Source: Candidatus Gastranaerophilales bacterium
GTDB lineage: Bacteria > Cyanobacteriota > Vampirovibrionia > Gastranaerophilales > Gastranaerophilaceae
Length of the DNA stretch: 5,536 nt
Assembly: GCA_023662705.1 (NCBI GenBank)
Contig: JAMPIM010000073.1
Location: forward strand, 1-5,536
Direction: 5' to 3'
In this document: in pieces, positions 4,012-5,536 of the stretch
Layout: every line of letters starts with the position of its first letter
Numbering within the stretch: the stretch's first letter is position 1
Position numbers and translations under genes: made by a program
Notes under the pieces: generated by a model
The model's input: only the letters and a program-made list of their open reading frames with translations
Database searches by the model: none
Told to the model about the DNA's origin: nothing

Positions 4012-5334
4012 ATGGAAAGTTTATTGAGCCTGATACAGCCTCATGCTTTGGTTGTTTCAGCGGCAATTCTCCTTGTAGCGTATTTCTTTATCGCTACGGA
4101 GAAAGTACCTAAAGTTACTGTTGCTCTAGTTGGTGCATCATTAACTTTATTATTGGGATTACTAGGACAAGCACAAAAAGTTGATGGGGAATTGAACCCT
4201 TATTACTTTATTAATTACGTAGATTTTAACGTAATCTTCTTGCTTGTATCAATGATGATTATTGTAAGCATTGCAACAAGAAGCGGAATGTTTAACTGGG
4301 TTGCAAACGAAATGTTAAAGAAAACAAAAGGGCACCCTAAAACAATTCTCTGCTGTTTAGCATTATTCACAGCAGTTGCTTCTGCATTTTTGGATAACGT
4401 AACAACAGTTATTCTTATTATGCCTGTTACTTTTGCTATTGCAAAAGAACTTGATATCAATCCGCTTCCATTTTTGATTACAGAAATCTTAGCATCAAAT
4501 ATCGGTGGTACAGCGACTCTTATCGGAGACCCGCCAAATATTATTATCGGTTCTGAAGCCGGACTATCATTTATGGATTTCATTAAAGAATTAACAGGTA
4601 TTGTTGCTGTAATTCTTGTAGTTGTTATTGCAATTATGGCTTTCTGGTTCAGAAAACATCTTCATGCAACAGAAGAACACATGAAAAAAGTTGTTGAAAT
4701 GGACAACTCTCAAACTATTAAAGACAAAGGCTTAATGATTCGTTCATTACTTGTTTTACTACTTGTTATCTTAGGATTCGTAACCCACGACATTACACAT
4801 ATCCAAACTTGTGTTTGTGCTATGGCAGGTGCAAGTATTCTGTTATTATTTGAAAAACCAACCGATATTTTACACGATGTTGAATGGAGTACAATTTTCT
4901 TCTTCATCGGTTTATTTGTAATTATCGGCGGTTTTGAAAAAGCAGGCGGAATTGAGTTAATGGCTAAATGGCTTATCGATATCACTCACGGTTCACAATC
5001 ATTGGCTTCAATGGTTATCTTGTGGGGTTCAGGAATCTTGTCCGGTATTATCGACAACATTCCTTATACCGCAACAATGACTCCTATGATTGCAGAAATT
5101 TCTGCTACTAAAGGTGCAGAATTTGCCGCTCCAATGTGGTGGTGTTTATCTTTAGGCGCTTGCTTAGGCGGTAATATGACTATTATCGGTGCTGCTGCTA
5201 ACGTAATCGTTTCAGAAACAGCTGCTGCAGAAGGTCATCCTATTAAATTTATGCAATTCTTGAAATATGGTTTTGTTACAATGCTTATTTCATTAGCATT
5301 AAGCACCGTATATGTTTGGTTCAGATTCCTATAG
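4012..5334 (+). CDS. ArsB/NhaD/P-protein type ion transporter (ion transporter superfamily)
   Basis: The 440-residue multi-pass inner-membrane protein has roughly ten to twelve hydrophobic segments. It belongs to the superfamily that includes ArsB arsenite pumps, NhaD Na+/H+ antiporters, citrate transporters and the P protein (OCA2). Two related halves are visible. The first carries FLDNVTT at 126-132 and SNIGGTATLIGDPPNIIIGS at 162-181. The second carries IIDNIPYTATMTP at 346-358 and GACLGGNMTIIGAAANVIV at 382-400. Such paired Asp-Asn and Gly-rich signatures form the two pseudo-symmetric substrate-binding hairpins in the family. The length is typical for ArsB and P-protein relatives. The GDPPN signature recalls P-protein/YbiR-like members more than true ArsB, and no arsR or arsC lies nearby, so arsenite is not supported. 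The substrate could be Na+, an anion or a metalloid. Single-gene unit, divergent from ferritin. Confidence 0.88.
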   Translation: MESLLSLIQPHALVVSAAILLVAYFFIATEKVPKVTVALVGASLTLLLGLLGQAQKVDGELNPYYFINYVDFNVIFLLVSMMIIVSIATRSGMFNWVANEMLKKTKGHPKTILCCLALFTAVASAFLDNVTTVILIMPVTFAIAKELDINPLPFLITEILASNIGGTATLIGDPPNIIIGSEAGLSFMDFIKELTGIVAVILVVVIAIMAFWFRKHLHATEEHMKKVVEMDNSQTIKDKGLMIRSLLVLLLVILGFVTHDITHIQTCVCAMAGASILLLFEKPTDILHDVEWSTIFFFIGLFVIIGGFEKAGGIELMAKWLIDITHGSQSLASMVILWGSGILSGIIDNIPYTATMTPMIAEISATKGAEFAAPMWWCLSLGACLGGNMTIIGAAANVIVSETAAAEGHPIKFMQFLKYGFVTMLISLALSTVYVWFRFL

Positions 5335-5358
5335 GGATAAATGAATTAAAGAAAGAAT

Positions 5359-5392
5359 AAAAAAAGACCGATAGATTATCGGTCTTTTTTTT
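5359..5392 (+). terminator. Intrinsic terminator of the transporter gene
   Basis: GACCGATA (5366-5373) pairs with TATCGGTC (5377-5384) around a three-base loop. An A run (5359-5365) lies before it and eight T's (5385-5392) after it. The A and T runs on both sides mean it could also stop transcripts coming from the right. Confidence 0.95.
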
Positions 5393-5471
5393 ATTAACAT
5401 TTCGTAACACTTAGGCAATTATTTTCGGCAGAAAAACTTTATTACTTCATCAGGGAAATTTTACGAGGAAA
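5393..5471 (+). other. Leader/promoter region of the last gene, no clear elements
   Basis: This AT-rich stretch lies between the transporter terminator and the ribosome site of the next gene and must hold that gene's promoter if it is transcribed from here. I find no hexamer pair good enough to call. Confidence 0.3.
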
Positions 5472-5476
5472 AGGAG
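5472..5476 (+). promoter_or_regulatory. Ribosome binding site of the truncated last gene
   Basis: AGGAG is followed by nine bases and the ATG at 5486. A second purine-rich GAGG lies just upstream at 5465-5468. The spacing is normal and supports a genuine start. Confidence 0.75.
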
Positions 5477-5485
5477 ATAATATTT

Positions 5486-5536
5486 ATGAGTATTTCTGCT
5501 ATCACAGCAGGGCAAAGTGCATATACTGCTCAAGCT
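5486..5536 (+). CDS. 5' end of an unrecognised gene (17 codons, runs off the window)
   Basis: An ATG with a good ribosome site opens a frame that stays open to the window edge and reads MSISAITAGQSAYTAQA. The segment is rich in Ala, Ser, Thr and Gln, with no basic residues and no hydrophobic run, so it is not a signal peptide. Such N-termini occur in flagellin-like, filament or low-complexity surface proteins, but 17 residues are too few to assign a family. The preceding terminator makes it the first gene of a new transcription unit. Confidence 0.65.
   Translation, partial: MSISAITAGQSAYTAQA

Noticed and set aside
4215..4583. 122-codon open frame on the minus strand inside the transporter gene
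   Set aside because: It lies antisense to the clear GDPPN-bearing transporter coding sequence, lacks recognisable motifs, and is a by-product of that gene's codon use.
4710..4985. 91-codon minus-strand open frame inside the transporter gene
   Set aside because: Antisense to a conserved membrane-protein region with no family features of its own.
4012..5334. Arsenite efflux pump ArsB as a specific call
   Set aside because: The signatures fit the wider ion transporter superfamily, and no arsR, arsC or arsA lies in the window.
1..5536. CRISPR array, toxin-antitoxin, phage defence or insertion sequence
   Set aside because: No regularly spaced repeats, no terminal inverted repeats with transposase, and no defence-type protein domains are visible on either strand.

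Overview
The window is a piece of an AT-rich bacterial chromosome carrying ordinary housekeeping and cell-envelope genes. Strong Shine-Dalgarno sequences, intrinsic terminators and TATAAT-type -10 boxes are all visible. A TonB-like periplasm-spanning protein and a VirB10/TrbI-like exported protein suggest a diderm envelope. The tRNA encodes its own CCA. The style of these proteins reminds me of gut Gastranaerophilales (Vampirovibrionia/Melainabacteria), but this is recall-based inference; Elusimicrobia-like or other AT-rich diderms are not excluded.

Layout, left to right. The 3' part of a tRNA-Phe(GAA) gene and its terminator open the window. Two plus-strand genes follow: a very short DegT/DnrJ-type PLP-aminotransferase-like protein (92-739) and a secreted von Willebrand A protein with a complete MIDAS metal site (772-1674). 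Neither has a Shine-Dalgarno sequence, and each has a -10-like box 5-6 bases before its ATG, so both may be translated from leaderless mRNAs. The vWA gene runs head-on into a minus-strand pair, with both stop codons sharing the tetranucleotide TTAA at 1671-1674. That pair reads, in transcription order, an exported protein with a VirB10/TrbI-like beta domain (3273-2515), then a TonB-like protein with one N-terminal membrane anchor and a Pro/Gln/Lys-rich linker (2450-1671).

Next is a minus-strand ferritin gene (3915-3406) with its own terminator. Back-to-back with it is a plus-strand ArsB/NhaD/P-protein type ion transporter (4012-5334) with a strong terminator. The 96-base space between these two genes holds the most striking non-coding element: a 33-base near-perfect palindrome whose two outer arms are mirror-image TATAAT boxes, one firing each way. 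Its only two mismatched pairs fall where the ferritin side has the TG of an extended -10 and the transporter side does not. The window ends 17 codons into another plus-strand gene that I do not recognise.

Functionally the genes do not form one obvious pathway. The three exported or anchored proteins (vWA, TrbI-like, TonB-like) are plausible envelope components. Ferritin and the ion transporter may be co-regulated through the shared symmetric promoter, suggesting a metal or ion homeostasis theme (inference). I see no mobile element, integrase, CRISPR array or defence system, and no convincing wholly novel system. The best leads are the symmetric divergent promoter, the paired leaderless candidates and the miniature aminotransferase-like protein.
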